DNA of 64,000 nucleotides. Source: Oceanobacter sp045430275. Lineage in GTDB: Bacteria > Pseudomonadota > Gammaproteobacteria > Pseudomonadales > Oceanobacteraceae. Position 1 is the stretch's first letter. Each line of letters starts with the position of its first letter. The notes under the pieces were generated by a model. The model ran no database searches and was not told the origin of the DNA. It worked only from the letters and a program-made list of their open reading frames with translations. Position numbers and translations under genes: made by a program. The DNA lies in NCBI GenBank assembly GCA_045430275.1, contig JAILXU010000003.1:62001-126000 (forward strand). Reading direction: 5' to 3'. This document shows positions 18,484 to 26,604 of this stretch, one piece after another.

Positions 18484-19783
18484 ACCCGTTCACAATAGGA
18501 GGAACCTGATACCAAATGCTGCCATTCTGGTAATTCAATACCAGTGAATGATCAAACAAACGAATAACTGGTGGCAAATCATCTTTAAGCTCCTGAATAT
18601 GTTGTGCCAAATCAGCACCATCTTCTCGACAGTGTTTCAACCACAACCGGTCTTTGGCATTTAGCCAGTGCAGGTTCTTGGTTTCTTCTTGAATAGCTTG
18701 CTCGACAGCCTTGTCACCTATATCAGAGACAGGAAATTCTGCGTCAATCAGGGCAGCTTTTCGAGTGGCATGACGGACTAGAGAAAACATCCGGCGGACA
18801 TTGCCACCGGATAGCCAGGCAAAGTGCTCCATCACCGCCCGGGAAAAATAGTGCTCCCAATCACTATCCCGTTTTTCAATCAATTGGATCATTTGATCTA
18901 GGCCTGACTGATTTTCAAGTGGTTCAGCACCACTGTCAGGCTTTTTCATAACTTTGAAATTTGGAAGAGAGAAGGCGCCACTATAGAATTGATCGACACT
19001 CGGCAGAACTGCATGTAAATATGGCGGAACAGTATATATAACTGTAATACCTGGCAAAAAAATACGCTCTGAATGATTAAAAAACAGTGTTTCCAGAGAG
19101 TTGAATAATTCTTGCTCTTGCCCTGGAGGAGCAGATAATCGTTCAAGTGAATCAACAATCAATACAATTTTATTTTCTCCAGTTTTGTTTCTTATTTTCT
19201 CAACCAGATCAAAAATAAATACTCTTGCTTCTTCAAAGAATCGATCCGATGATTTTGAAAACTCAACCAACTCTTTTTTAAAAGTAGTATTTTCTTTTAA
19301 AGTGAACTCAATACCAGCATCAGACGTACCCACTTTGGCCTTCAGATCAACGTCTGAATTCATGATATTTTTGGTTCGATCCCAGATGGTTTCCTGCAGA
19401 AAATCACGTCCATATTCTTTCTTGATAGAATCACACAAACCAGCAATTGCGGTAAATATCAGTTCAGCCTGAGTAATGGTTGGGTCATTCAAGTCTAAAA
19501 ATTCATCTGCACTACAATACAGTGTGGGAATATTCTTAGAGTCCAATACTTTCATCAGTCTTTTGAGTTCAGTCGTTTTTCCAGAACCACGCAAGCCAGA
19601 AAAAAGGTAACAACCATTTTCTCCTTCTTCCTCCCACTCGACAGCCTGACTCATAACCTCAACAGAATCGTGACCACTATCATCTGCGCGATTCACGTAA
19701 TAGCTCAATACATCATCATTGCGCTTGGCTATATCCGTAAATGTATTATGAAATTTCTTAGGATCAAGTCGTGATGAGTTCAT
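18476..19783 (-). CDS. P-loop ATPase of STAND/AAA-like type, first gene of a two-gene cassette
   Basis: The 435-residue protein has Walker A GLRGSGKTT at 63-71 and Walker B IVLIVD at 206-211 followed by SLERL. TVIYTVPPYL (about 247-256) is in a sensor-like position, and SGGNVRRMFSLVRHA (325-339) resembles the sensor-2/lid region of AAA and STAND ATPases. The C-terminus (LFDHSLVLNYQNGSIWYQVPPIV) looks like a winged-helix end. There is no membrane helix or nuclease motif. ATG 19783 follows TGGAA. The gene has its own promoter, is coupled to the TPR gene, and is strikingly AT-rich: 15 of 60 bases are G or C at 19141-19200. I infer a nucleotide-switch sensor working with the TPR protein; the real function is unknown. 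Confidence 0.85.
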   Translation of the reverse strand: MNSSRLDPKKFHNTFTDIAKRNDDVLSYYVNRADDSGHDSVEVMSQAVEWEEEGENGCYLFSGLRGSGKTTELKRLMKVLDSKNIPTLYCSADEFLDLNDPTITQAELIFTAIAGLCDSIKKEYGRDFLQETIWDRTKNIMNSDVDLKAKVGTSDAGIEFTLKENTTFKKELVEFSKSSDRFFEEARVFIFDLVEKIRNKTGENKIVLIVDSLERLSAPPGQEQELFNSLETLFFNHSERIFLPGITVIYTVPPYLHAVLPSVDQFYSGAFSLPNFKVMKKPDSGAEPLENQSGLDQMIQLIEKRDSDWEHYFSRAVMEHFAWLSGGNVRRMFSLVRHATRKAALIDAEFPVSDIGDKAVEQAIQEETKNLHWLNAKDRLWLKHCREDGADLAQHIQELKDDLPPVIRLFDHSLVLNYQNGSIWYQVPPIVNGYV

Positions 19784-19832
19784 GTAGATTCCAGTGCAGT
19801 CAAAAGCGCGAAAAGCGCATGATCATCGCATC

Positions 19833-19880
19833 ATCATAACGCACTTATGTAACTCAGCAAGATGTGAAAGGTCTTGCTGA
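19833..19880 (-). promoter_or_regulatory. Promoter and operator-like palindrome of the ATPase/TPR cassette
   Basis: On the minus strand TTGCTG (19860-19855) and TATGAT (19838-19833) are separated by 16 nt, about 50 nt upstream of the ATPase start. The -35 hexamer lies inside a perfect inverted repeat, TCAGCAAGA (19854-19862) and TCTTGCTGA (19872-19880), with a 9-nt spacer. This arrangement suggests repression by a dimeric regulator, but none is encoded in the cassette. Confidence 0.5.
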
Positions 19881-19921
19881 ATGCAATGATAAACTCGTAT
19901 CAACACAATCAAAAATCGAAG

Positions 19922-19944
19922 ACAGGAAGCTATTAACCTCCTGT
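19922..19944 (-). terminator. Weak hairpin downstream of the Smr gene
   Basis: ACAGGA (19922-19927) and TCCTGT (19939-19944) form a 6-bp stem 25 nt beyond the stop of the Smr-domain gene. On the minus strand it is followed after a few bases by a T-rich stretch, so it is a possible weak terminator. Confidence 0.3.
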
Positions 19945-19969
19945 AAAAATCAGAATATCGAATTTGCCG

Positions 19970-20557
19970 CTACAACCGCCCCTTGCTGAACAACTCCCGT
20001 GCTTTCTGCTTTTTACGCTCGCTCTTGCGCAGCAAAACATAAAACGCCCCGGTGCCGCCTTGATGGGGCTGGGCCGTGTGGTAGGCCTGCACATCGTCCA
20101 GTTGCTCCAGCCAATGCACCAGATAGCTTTTGATCACTGCCGGATCACCTTCATCCCGGTCGCCCTTGCCGGGCAAGACCAGCACCGAGCGAAGATCGTG
20201 TTCCAGACAATCGCTCACAAAGCGAAACAACTGGGCACGGGATTGCTCGACTGTCCGGCGGTGCAGATCAAGCCGGGCTTCGATCTCGTATTTACCCAGT
20301 CGCAATTTGCGGAACACACCGTCCTGAATGCCCGGACGTTTGAAACCCACCACATCGTGTGGGCCAATGCGTTTCACATCCGTGGTGTGCAAGTAGTTCG
20401 GGTCTCGCACCTCAACTTCGGTGACGGCTGCCTTGCGACGAGCCGCCTGGGATGCACGGTTAATATCGCCTTTTTGCACGGCGACCCGAGCCGGGGTCTG
20501 GAGGGGCTTAACCCCCATCATTTCCTCGCGGAATGTATTCTCATCCTGGTCAGTCAT
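19970..20557 (-). CDS. Smr-domain protein (SmrA-like putative endonuclease)
   Basis: The 195-residue protein has a charged N-terminal half and a C-terminal Smr domain with LDLHRRTVEQSRAQL, VLVLPGKGDRDEGDP and GGTGAFYVLLRK. Smr domains are related to the MutS2 C-terminus and several cleave nucleic acid; the stand-alone SmrA/SmrB proteins act on DNA or collided-ribosome mRNA. The usual HGKG motif here reads PGKG, a substitution in a key loop. ATG 20557 follows GAGAG; the upstream TTG at 20572 is a less likely start. It faces the AT-rich cassette across a 186-nt gap. Confidence 0.85.
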   Translation of the reverse strand: MTDQDENTFREEMMGVKPLQTPARVAVQKGDINRASQAARRKAAVTEVEVRDPNYLHTTDVKRIGPHDVVGFKRPGIQDGVFRKLRLGKYEIEARLDLHRRTVEQSRAQLFRFVSDCLEHDLRSVLVLPGKGDRDEGDPAVIKSYLVHWLEQLDDVQAYHTAQPHQGGTGAFYVLLRKSERKKQKARELFSKGRL

Positions 20558-20602
20558 GATTGTGTCTCTCAATGCTTGCGTATTTCGGTGTGGAGTCAGT
20601 CT

Positions 20603-20621
20603 GGCGGGACACGTTCCCGCC
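20603..20621. terminator. GC-rich hairpin after the DUF481 gene
   Basis: GGCGGGA (20603-20609) and TCCCGCC (20615-20621) form a perfect 7-bp stem with a 5-nt loop just after the stop of the DUF481 gene. There is no T tract, so intrinsic termination is uncertain. Confidence 0.4.
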
Positions 20622-20626
20622 GGGTA

Positions 20627-21358
20627 TCAAAAACTGTATACCAGAGTAACGCCAAACTCCGTGTCGGTGTTTTTGTTCTCATCTGGCACCTTGTCCACGT
20701 ATTTGACCTTGTAGGTCAGTTTGGTGGCGAGTGAGCCGTTCAGTTGGCTTTGCAGGCTGGTTTCAGTTTTGTAGATGCTGTTGGACTCACCCAGATCGGC
20801 ATTGGCGGTTTGGGTGAAAGTTGTACCGGCATTGATTTTCCAGCCAAATTTCAGCGTCAGGCGAATAATATCCTCTTCATCAATGGCATCGGTCGCCTTG
20901 ACCTTGTCACGACGATAACCCGGTGCAGCCTCGATATCGAGATGACGGAATTCGGTATTCAACAGGCGGTAGCCATAACCGATGGAAGCCGTAGTCTGGT
21001 AAGTAAACCCACTGAAGCGATCTCGCTCCTGATCCGCCTGAATGGCCAGATAAGCATGTTCACTGAATTTGCGATCGAACTGGACAGAACCGAAGTATTT
21101 TTCTTTCGAGGTCACACTGTCCTCTTCGCTGCGCAGGGCATCCAGCTTGCTGCTGAAATCCCATTGCTGGCCATCCCGATTCAGTGCGAATTTGCCGTTC
21201 AGACTGCTGGTTTCAGTGTTACCCGTTGTGGAGATGGTGCCGAGTTCTGCTGCACCGCCCCAGGTAGCTGTTGGTGTCGCTGGCTCTTCTGCCTGGCTCG
21301 GCAAGCTCAGCATCAAAACCACGCCGGAAAGGGCAAGTGAAAGTGTGTGATTACGCAT
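20627..21358 (-). CDS. DUF481 family outer-membrane beta-barrel protein (YdiY-like)
   Basis: The 243-residue protein starts MRNHTLSLALSGVVLMLSLPSQAEE, a signal peptide cleaved after SQA. The mature part begins TWGGAAELGTISTTGNTETSSLNGKF, the typical DUF481 opening with a TGN motif, and then alternates in amphipathic strands to a C-terminal FGVTLVYSF. The terminal phenylalanine is the usual outer-membrane barrel signal. Biological role is unknown; related YdiY is acid-induced in E. coli. ATG 21358 is the start that gives a proper signal peptide; the frame is open for 39 more codons upstream. Confidence 0.85.
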   Translation of the reverse strand: MRNHTLSLALSGVVLMLSLPSQAEEPATPTATWGGAAELGTISTTGNTETSSLNGKFALNRDGQQWDFSSKLDALRSEEDSVTSKEKYFGSVQFDRKFSEHAYLAIQADQERDRFSGFTYQTTASIGYGYRLLNTEFRHLDIEAAPGYRRDKVKATDAIDEEDIIRLTLKFGWKINAGTTFTQTANADLGESNSIYKTETSLQSQLNGSLATKLTYKVKYVDKVPDENKNTDTEFGVTLVYSF

Positions 21359-21507
21359 GTGATGTTGTTCCAAAAGTGTGACCTGATATCCAAGTCTGCA
21401 GGGTAGCGAGGCGACCACTACTCTGCAACTTGTGGAACGCTTGCGCCATGAGTCAGTGCCGAGGCACGCCATCACAGGCGCAGTGGCTTCACGGGTTCGA
21501 AGCCAGA

Positions 21508-23136
21508 TCAGCTGTCCTTGGCTTGCTGGCGCAGAACAAATTTCTGAACCTTGCCAGTCGAGGTTTTTGGTAAATCACCAAAGATGACGTGACGCGGAGT
21601 CTTGAAGTGCGCCATGTTGTCACGACAGAACTTGATGATGTCGTCAGCAGACGATTCTGCGCCTTCTTTCAGCTTGATAAAGGCACAAGGCGTTTCGCCC
21701 CATTTTTCATCCGGCTTGGCCACAACCGCTGCTTCTTCAATGTCAGGATGGCGGTACAACACGTCTTCCACTTCGATGGAGGAGATGTTTTCGCCGCCGG
21801 AGATGATGATATCCTTGGAGCGATCCTTGATCTCGACGTAACCGTCTTCGTGCCACACTGCCAGATCACCGGTATGGAACCAGCCGCCCTCGAAGGATTC
21901 TTCGGTGGTGGTCGGGTTCTTCAGGTAGCCCTTCATCACGATGTTACCGCGTATGAAGATTTCACCCACGGTTTCACCATCGCGTGGCACCGGCTGCATG
22001 CTGTCGGCGTCAGCCACCATCAGGTCTTGCTGCATCGGTGACTTCACACCCTGACGCGCTTTCAGTGCAGCACGCTCGCTCAGACCTTTTTCGTTCCATT
22101 CACTCTTCCAGGAAGACACAACGCACGGGCCGTAGGTTTCGGTCAGACCGTAAACATGAGTCACGTTGAAGCCCATGTTTTCCATGCCTTCGATCACGGC
22201 AGCCGGTGGCGCTGCGCCTGCGGTCATCACATTCACAGAATGCTCAATGCCTGCTTTCAGATCATCACTGGCGTTGTTCAGCATGTTCAGGACAATCGGC
22301 GCACCACAGAAGTGAGTCACCTTGCTGTCACGAATGGAGTCGTAGATGGCGTCTGCACGCACATGACGCAGAGCTACGCTGGTACCGGCAGTGGCGGCAA
22401 TCGACCATGGGAAACACCAGCCATTGCAGTGGAACAGTGGCAACGTCCACAGGTAAACCGGGTGCGACACCATGTTCCACGACAGCACGTTGCTGGCGGC
22501 GTTCAGGTACGCACCACGATGGTGATAGACCACGCCTTTTGGGTTACCTGTGGTGCCAGAGGTGTAGTTCAGGGCGATGGCATCCCACTCGTTGGCGGGC
22601 ATCTGGTATTCAAAATCAGCGGATGCACCTGCCAGCAGAGCTTCATAGGTGGTGTCACCCAACAGTTCGCCACCATCGAAATATTCGTCATCAATAGCAA
22701 TCACGGTTGGCTTGACCGCCACCATCTTGATGGCTTTGCTGGCGACACTGGCGAATTCCTTGTCCACAAACAGCACCTTGGACTCGGCGTGTTGCAGGAT
22801 AAAAGCCACGGCTTCGGAATCCAGCCGCGTATTGATGGCATTCAGCACAGCACCGGCCATCGGCACACCAAAGTGGGCTTCAAACATCGGTGGAATATTG
22901 CTGCACATAAACGACACGGTATCGCCCTTGTTGAGACCCATGCCATTCAGCGCCGATGCCAGGCGCGTGCAACGTTCGAAGGTTTCAGCCCAGGTGTAAC
23001 GAGTCTGGTGATGAATCTGGGCGATACGCTCGGGATACACAAAAGCGGCACGCTCAAGGTAGCTGATGGGTGACAGCGGCGTATAGTTCGCTTCGTTGGT
23101 ATCCAGGCCCATTTCATAAATGTTCATGTGCTGCAT
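21508..23136 (-). CDS. Acyl-CoA synthetase (AMP-forming), medium-chain or short-chain type
   Basis: The enzyme activates a carboxylic acid to its CoA thioester through an acyl-adenylate. The 542-residue protein has the P-loop-like LNYTSGTTGNPKGVVYHHRG, the core YGLTETYGP, WFHTGDLAVWHEDGYVEIKDRSKDIIISGGENISS, and the catalytic lysine near the end (PKTSTGKVQKFVLR). Length and motifs match the AlkK/DmdB-like branch, so the substrate may be a medium-chain fatty acid or a methylthiopropionate-like acid; sequence alone does not decide. GAGGG precedes ATG 23136. Proximity to PHA genes fits fatty-acid metabolism. Confidence 0.9.
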   Translation of the reverse strand: MQHMNIYEMGLDTNEANYTPLSPISYLERAAFVYPERIAQIHHQTRYTWAETFERCTRLASALNGMGLNKGDTVSFMCSNIPPMFEAHFGVPMAGAVLNAINTRLDSEAVAFILQHAESKVLFVDKEFASVASKAIKMVAVKPTVIAIDDEYFDGGELLGDTTYEALLAGASADFEYQMPANEWDAIALNYTSGTTGNPKGVVYHHRGAYLNAASNVLSWNMVSHPVYLWTLPLFHCNGWCFPWSIAATAGTSVALRHVRADAIYDSIRDSKVTHFCGAPIVLNMLNNASDDLKAGIEHSVNVMTAGAAPPAAVIEGMENMGFNVTHVYGLTETYGPCVVSSWKSEWNEKGLSERAALKARQGVKSPMQQDLMVADADSMQPVPRDGETVGEIFIRGNIVMKGYLKNPTTTEESFEGGWFHTGDLAVWHEDGYVEIKDRSKDIIISGGENISSIEVEDVLYRHPDIEEAAVVAKPDEKWGETPCAFIKLKEGAESSADDIIKFCRDNMAHFKTPRHVIFGDLPKTSTGKVQKFVLRQQAKDS

Positions 23137-23203
23137 CGTTTTCCCTCGCTTGGTCGAATCAGACAGAAATCATGCGATTTCCTGCCCTCGTATGATGGGT
23201 TTA

Positions 23204-23219
23204 TCAGGGTTATCCCTGA
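23204..23219. repeat. Short palindrome upstream of the acyl-CoA ligase gene
   Basis: TCAGGG-TTAT-CCCTGA is a perfect 6-bp inverted repeat about 70 nt upstream of the ligase start. It could be an operator. No matching regulator gene lies next to it. Confidence 0.3.
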
Positions 23220-23293
23220 ATGAGGAAATGCGACATAGGTCTTATCGTGCCAACTATGACTTTCGATATTGACGTATCTCAGATTCCCAAAAA

Positions 23294-23509
23294 TCAATCC
23301 GACAGTTTTTTAGCCAGTTTCATGACATGAGGCCCGCTGACAAAGGCAATCATAAAGGCGGCAGGCCAGGCCAGCCCCCAGGCCTTCATCCACAGTCCCA
23401 AAAAGCCATCAATCAGGCCAAGATTGATGTAGGTAATCCAGGCGGTCATGAAAAAACTCAGCACCATGGACATGAAAAAACCATTGATCAGTCGAAATTT
23501 GGTGGTCAC
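23294..23509 (-). CDS. DUF2798 family small membrane protein
   Basis: This 71-residue protein has two hydrophobic helices (about 8-30 and 38-60) with the DUF2798-like pattern NGFFMSMVLSFFMTAWITYINLG and AWPAAFMIAFVSGPHVMKLAKKL. Members are small inner-membrane proteins of unknown function, common in proteobacteria. AGGAGTC lies just before the start region. It stands alone between the ligase and PHA depolymerase genes. Confidence 0.8.
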   Translation of the reverse strand: MTTKFRLINGFFMSMVLSFFMTAWITYINLGLIDGFLGLWMKAWGLAWPAAFMIAFVSGPHVMKLAKKLSD

Positions 23510-23819
23510 AAGCAGACTCCTGTGTATAAAAATAAAAAAATGACCAATATAACCACCTCATTATATAGTCGGAGTCAGATAACATCTGGCCTGTCGGCGC
23601 ATTTTCAGTCAGGACACTCTGTTCTTTACTCAGCCAGAAACTAGCACGACCACTTCCCTGACCCATCCGGTATCTTGAGCCAAATTCATCATTCCCTACC
23701 AAAGAAGGGCTTTGTTATTACTAGCTGATCTAAATGTACGCCTCGCGGAGGGAGTGAATTCTGGTACTCTCATTGCATTCTCTGAATGCGTGCTATTACT
23801 ACGAACACAGGATATTTCC
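23510..23819. other. 310-nt intergenic region before the PHA depolymerase gene
   Basis: No gene is supported here. The part next to the DUF2798 gene is AT-rich and may hold its promoter. A perfect palindrome, GCATTC-TCT-GAATGC (23775-23789), lies 30 nt upstream of the depolymerase ATG and could be an operator. AGGA near 23809 is the likely ribosome site of the depolymerase gene. Confidence 0.4.
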
Positions 23820-25166
23820 ATGCTTTATCGTATCAATGCCCAGATGATGGAAGCGATCAGGCCCATGCATGTGCTTGCCCGCCAAACCCGCCAGATGTTC
23901 TATCAGCCACTGAATCCATTGAACTATAGCTGGACATTCCGTACCGTCCGAGCCTCAATGGAACTGGTCGAACGTCTGACTGACTACTACGAAGAACCCT
24001 CCTGGGATCTGGATCAGGTCGAAATTAATGGCCGTGAAATCGACATCGAATACGACGTCGTCCTGAGCAAGCCTTATTGCAATCTGCTGCACTTCAAACG
24101 CGCTTCGGCTCCGGCCAACCAGCCCAAGGTGCTGATGCTGGCACCTCTTTCTGGTCACTACGCGACCTTGCTGCGCGGCACCGTTCAGGCCTTCCTGCCA
24201 GACCATGAGGTCTACATCACCGACTGGCGTAATGCCCGTGATGTTCCGATGGCCGATGGCACGTTCCATTTCGACGACTACGTTGATTACCTGATCGAAT
24301 TCTTCCGCTTCCTAGGCCCGGATCTGAACGTGATGGCCGTATGCCAGCCATGTGTTCCGGCACTGGTAGCAACCAGCGTCATGGCTATGGACAAAGACCC
24401 ACTGCTGCCATCCAGCCTGGTGCTGATGGGCGGCCCTGTGGATGTCCGCATCAACCCGACCGAAGTCAACGATTATGCGTCGGACAAGGATCTGGAATGG
24501 TTTGAAGACAACGTTATCTGTCGGGTACCGCGCGAGTTTGCCGGACGAGGACAGTTGGTGTATCCAGGCTTTATTCAACTGTCCGGTTTCATGTCGATGA
24601 ACATGGACAATCACATCAACAAGCACTTCAAATTCTTCACCGACCTGATCCAGGGAGACGGTGACAGCGCTGAAGCACACCGCTTGTTCTATAACGAATA
24701 CCTGGCCGTCATGGACATGCCAGCCCACTATTATCTGGACACCATTCGTCGCGTCTTCCTGGAGCAATCACTGCCCAAGGGCGAAATGGAGCACCGGGGT
24801 CGTCGTATTGATTTGAGTGCGATTGATTCCATGGCGCTGATGACCATTGAAGGTGAGCTGGATGACATCACAGGGCGTGGCCAAACCGCATGCGCGCTGG
24901 ATTTGTGTTCCGGTATCCCGGATGACCGCAAGATTCACATCGAAGAAGAAGGTGTTGGCCACTATGGCATCTTTAACGGTCGCAAATTCCGTCAATTGAT
25001 CGCACCCAAGGTCAAAGACTTCTTTGGTGACATGGCAACGGATTCTTCGGCTCCAGCACCTAAGGCTCCAGCGCCCAAAGCAGCAGCGCCTAAGGCAGCA
25101 GCACAGAAAGAAGAAGAGCAGAAAGCATCACCTGCTCAACCCAGGCAGGATACTCAAGCAAAATAA
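23820..25166 (+). CDS. phaZ: Intracellular polyhydroxyalkanoate depolymerase
   Basis: PhaZ degrades amorphous poly-3-hydroxybutyrate inside granules. The 448-residue protein has the family opening MLYRINAQMMEAIRPMHVLARQ, a catalytic cysteine in VMAVCQPCVPAL (the type replacing serine in Ralstonia PhaZ1), an aspartate in EGELDDITGRGQT, and a histidine in GVGHYGIFNGRKFR. A tail of about 40 residues follows that repeats PKAPAPKAAAPKAAA and is rich in Ala, Pro, Lys and Glu, not expected in the core family. ATG 23820 gives the conserved N-terminus. It converges on a thiolase gene across a shared terminator. Confidence 0.93.
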   Translation: MLYRINAQMMEAIRPMHVLARQTRQMFYQPLNPLNYSWTFRTVRASMELVERLTDYYEEPSWDLDQVEINGREIDIEYDVVLSKPYCNLLHFKRASAPANQPKVLMLAPLSGHYATLLRGTVQAFLPDHEVYITDWRNARDVPMADGTFHFDDYVDYLIEFFRFLGPDLNVMAVCQPCVPALVATSVMAMDKDPLLPSSLVLMGGPVDVRINPTEVNDYASDKDLEWFEDNVICRVPREFAGRGQLVYPGFIQLSGFMSMNMDNHINKHFKFFTDLIQGDGDSAEAHRLFYNEYLAVMDMPAHYYLDTIRRVFLEQSLPKGEMEHRGRRIDLSAIDSMALMTIEGELDDITGRGQTACALDLCSGIPDDRKIHIEEEGVGHYGIFNGRKFRQLIAPKVKDFFGDMATDSSAPAPKAPAPKAAAPKAAAQKEEEQKASPAQPRQDTQAK

Positions 25167-25221
25167 CAACACGTCAACACCGGCTGTTATCACTGACTGA
25201 AAATGGCCTGATGTCAGACAC

Positions 25222-25251
25222 AAAAAAGGCCTCCAACTGGAAGCCTTTTTT
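25222..25251. terminator. Bidirectional intrinsic terminator between phaZ and the thiolase gene
   Basis: AAAAAAGGC (25222-25230) pairs with GCCTTTTTT (25243-25251) and an inner TCC pairs with GGA, with one mismatch. A and T tracts flank both sides. It lies between the two convergent stops. Confidence 0.88.
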
Positions 25252-25265
25252 AATGGCCATCGTAC

Positions 25266-26447
25266 TTACGCGCGCTCTACTGCCAGAGCAACACCCATAC
25301 CACCACCGATACACAAGGTCGCCAGACCTTTCTTGGCGTCTTTGCGTGCCATTTCATGCAGCAAAGTCACCAGGATACGACAACCGGATGCACCAATTGG
25401 GTGACCCAGTGCAATCGCACCGCCGTTTACGTTGATCTTGTCAGCATCCCACTCCAGACCCTTGTTCACAGACAACGCCTGTACTGCGAAGGCTTCGTTG
25501 GCTTCAACCAGATCCAGATCTTCTTTCGTCCAGCCTGCTTTTTCCAGACACAGCTTGGTCGCTGGAATTGGGCCGGTGCCCATGATTTTTGGATCAACAC
25601 CCGCGCTTGCGTGCGCCTTGATGGTCGCCAGAATGGGCAGACCCATTTCTTCAGCCACTTCACGGCTGGCCAGCATCACAGCCGCTGCACCGTCGTTCAG
25701 GGAAGAAGCGTTGCCCGCAGTCACACAACCGTCTTTCTTGAAGGCTGGACGCATGCCAGACAGCTTCTCAAACGTCACGCCAGCACGTGGGTTTTCATCA
25801 GTGTCGAATACAACCGGTTCGCCACGACGCTGAGGAATCTTGACCGGAGTGATCTCTTCCTTGAATGTGCCTGCTTCAATAGCCGCCAGTGCCTTGGCCT
25901 GGGAAGCTGCTGCAAAGGTGTCTTGCTCTTCACGAGTGATGCTGTATTCCGCACCCACATTTTCAGCCGTAATACCCATGTGGAAATCGTTAAACGCATC
26001 CCACAAACCATCAACAATCATGGTATCAACCATGTTCCAGTCGCCCATACGCTGACCATTACGAGAGTTTGGCAGCACGTGCGCAGACAAAGACATGGAT
26101 TCCTGACCACCCGCAACGACGATGCTGGCATCACCGCAAGCAATCGCCTGAGCACCCAGGTGCAGAGCTTTCAGACCGGAACCACACACCTTGTTGATGG
26201 TCATTGCCGAAGTGGTATCAGCCAGGCCCGCTTTGATCGCAGCCTGACGCGCGGTGTTCTGACCACAACCGGCGGTCAGTACATGGCCCATAATGACTTC
26301 ATCAACCTTGTCAGCGGCAACGCCGGTTTTTTCCATCAACGAGCTGATCACACAAGCACCCAGATCAACGGCGGGAACTGAGGCCAGAGAGCCACCAAAA
26401 GAGCCAATGGCGGTACGGGTTGCTGCAACAATTACTACTTCGGTCAT
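25266..26447 (-). CDS. phaA: Acetyl-CoA acetyltransferase (beta-ketothiolase)
   Basis: The thiolase condenses two acetyl-CoA to acetoacetyl-CoA, the first step of PHB synthesis, or runs in reverse. The 393-residue protein has the nucleophilic cysteine in NKVCGSGLKALHLGAQ, NGGAIALGHPIGASGCR with the catalytic histidine, and a second cysteine in ATLCIGGGMGVALAVERA. Biosynthetic and degradative thiolases (PhaA, AtoB) are not separable here; the neighbouring PHA depolymerase suggests PhaA. ATG 26447 follows GGAG. Confidence 0.9.
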   Translation of the reverse strand: MTEVVIVAATRTAIGSFGGSLASVPAVDLGACVISSLMEKTGVAADKVDEVIMGHVLTAGCGQNTARQAAIKAGLADTTSAMTINKVCGSGLKALHLGAQAIACGDASIVVAGGQESMSLSAHVLPNSRNGQRMGDWNMVDTMIVDGLWDAFNDFHMGITAENVGAEYSITREEQDTFAAASQAKALAAIEAGTFKEEITPVKIPQRRGEPVVFDTDENPRAGVTFEKLSGMRPAFKKDGCVTAGNASSLNDGAAAVMLASREVAEEMGLPILATIKAHASAGVDPKIMGTGPIPATKLCLEKAGWTKEDLDLVEANEAFAVQALSVNKGLEWDADKINVNGGAIALGHPIGASGCRILVTLLHEMARKDAKKGLATLCIGGGMGVALAVERA

Positions 26448-26604
26448 GGGATTCTCCATCCTGGTGTAAAAAAACCTTGAGGGCATTCAAGTATCACATC
26501 CGCCGTGACAAGTGTATGAAGACACTACGGCAATACAGGACAGTCAGTGTGATTCCTGGCCAATCCTTACAACTGATATCTTTATAGATGAATCAGGAAA
26601 TAAA

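Noticed and set aside
19784..19969. A possible tRNA or attachment site at the edge of the AT-rich cassette
   Set aside because: No cloverleaf or conserved tRNA arms could be folded, and no direct repeat matching the other edge was seen.
22156..23073. A 305-residue plus-strand frame opposite the acyl-CoA ligase
   Set aside because: It is fully antisense to a clear enzyme gene and its sequence looks like reverse codon bias.
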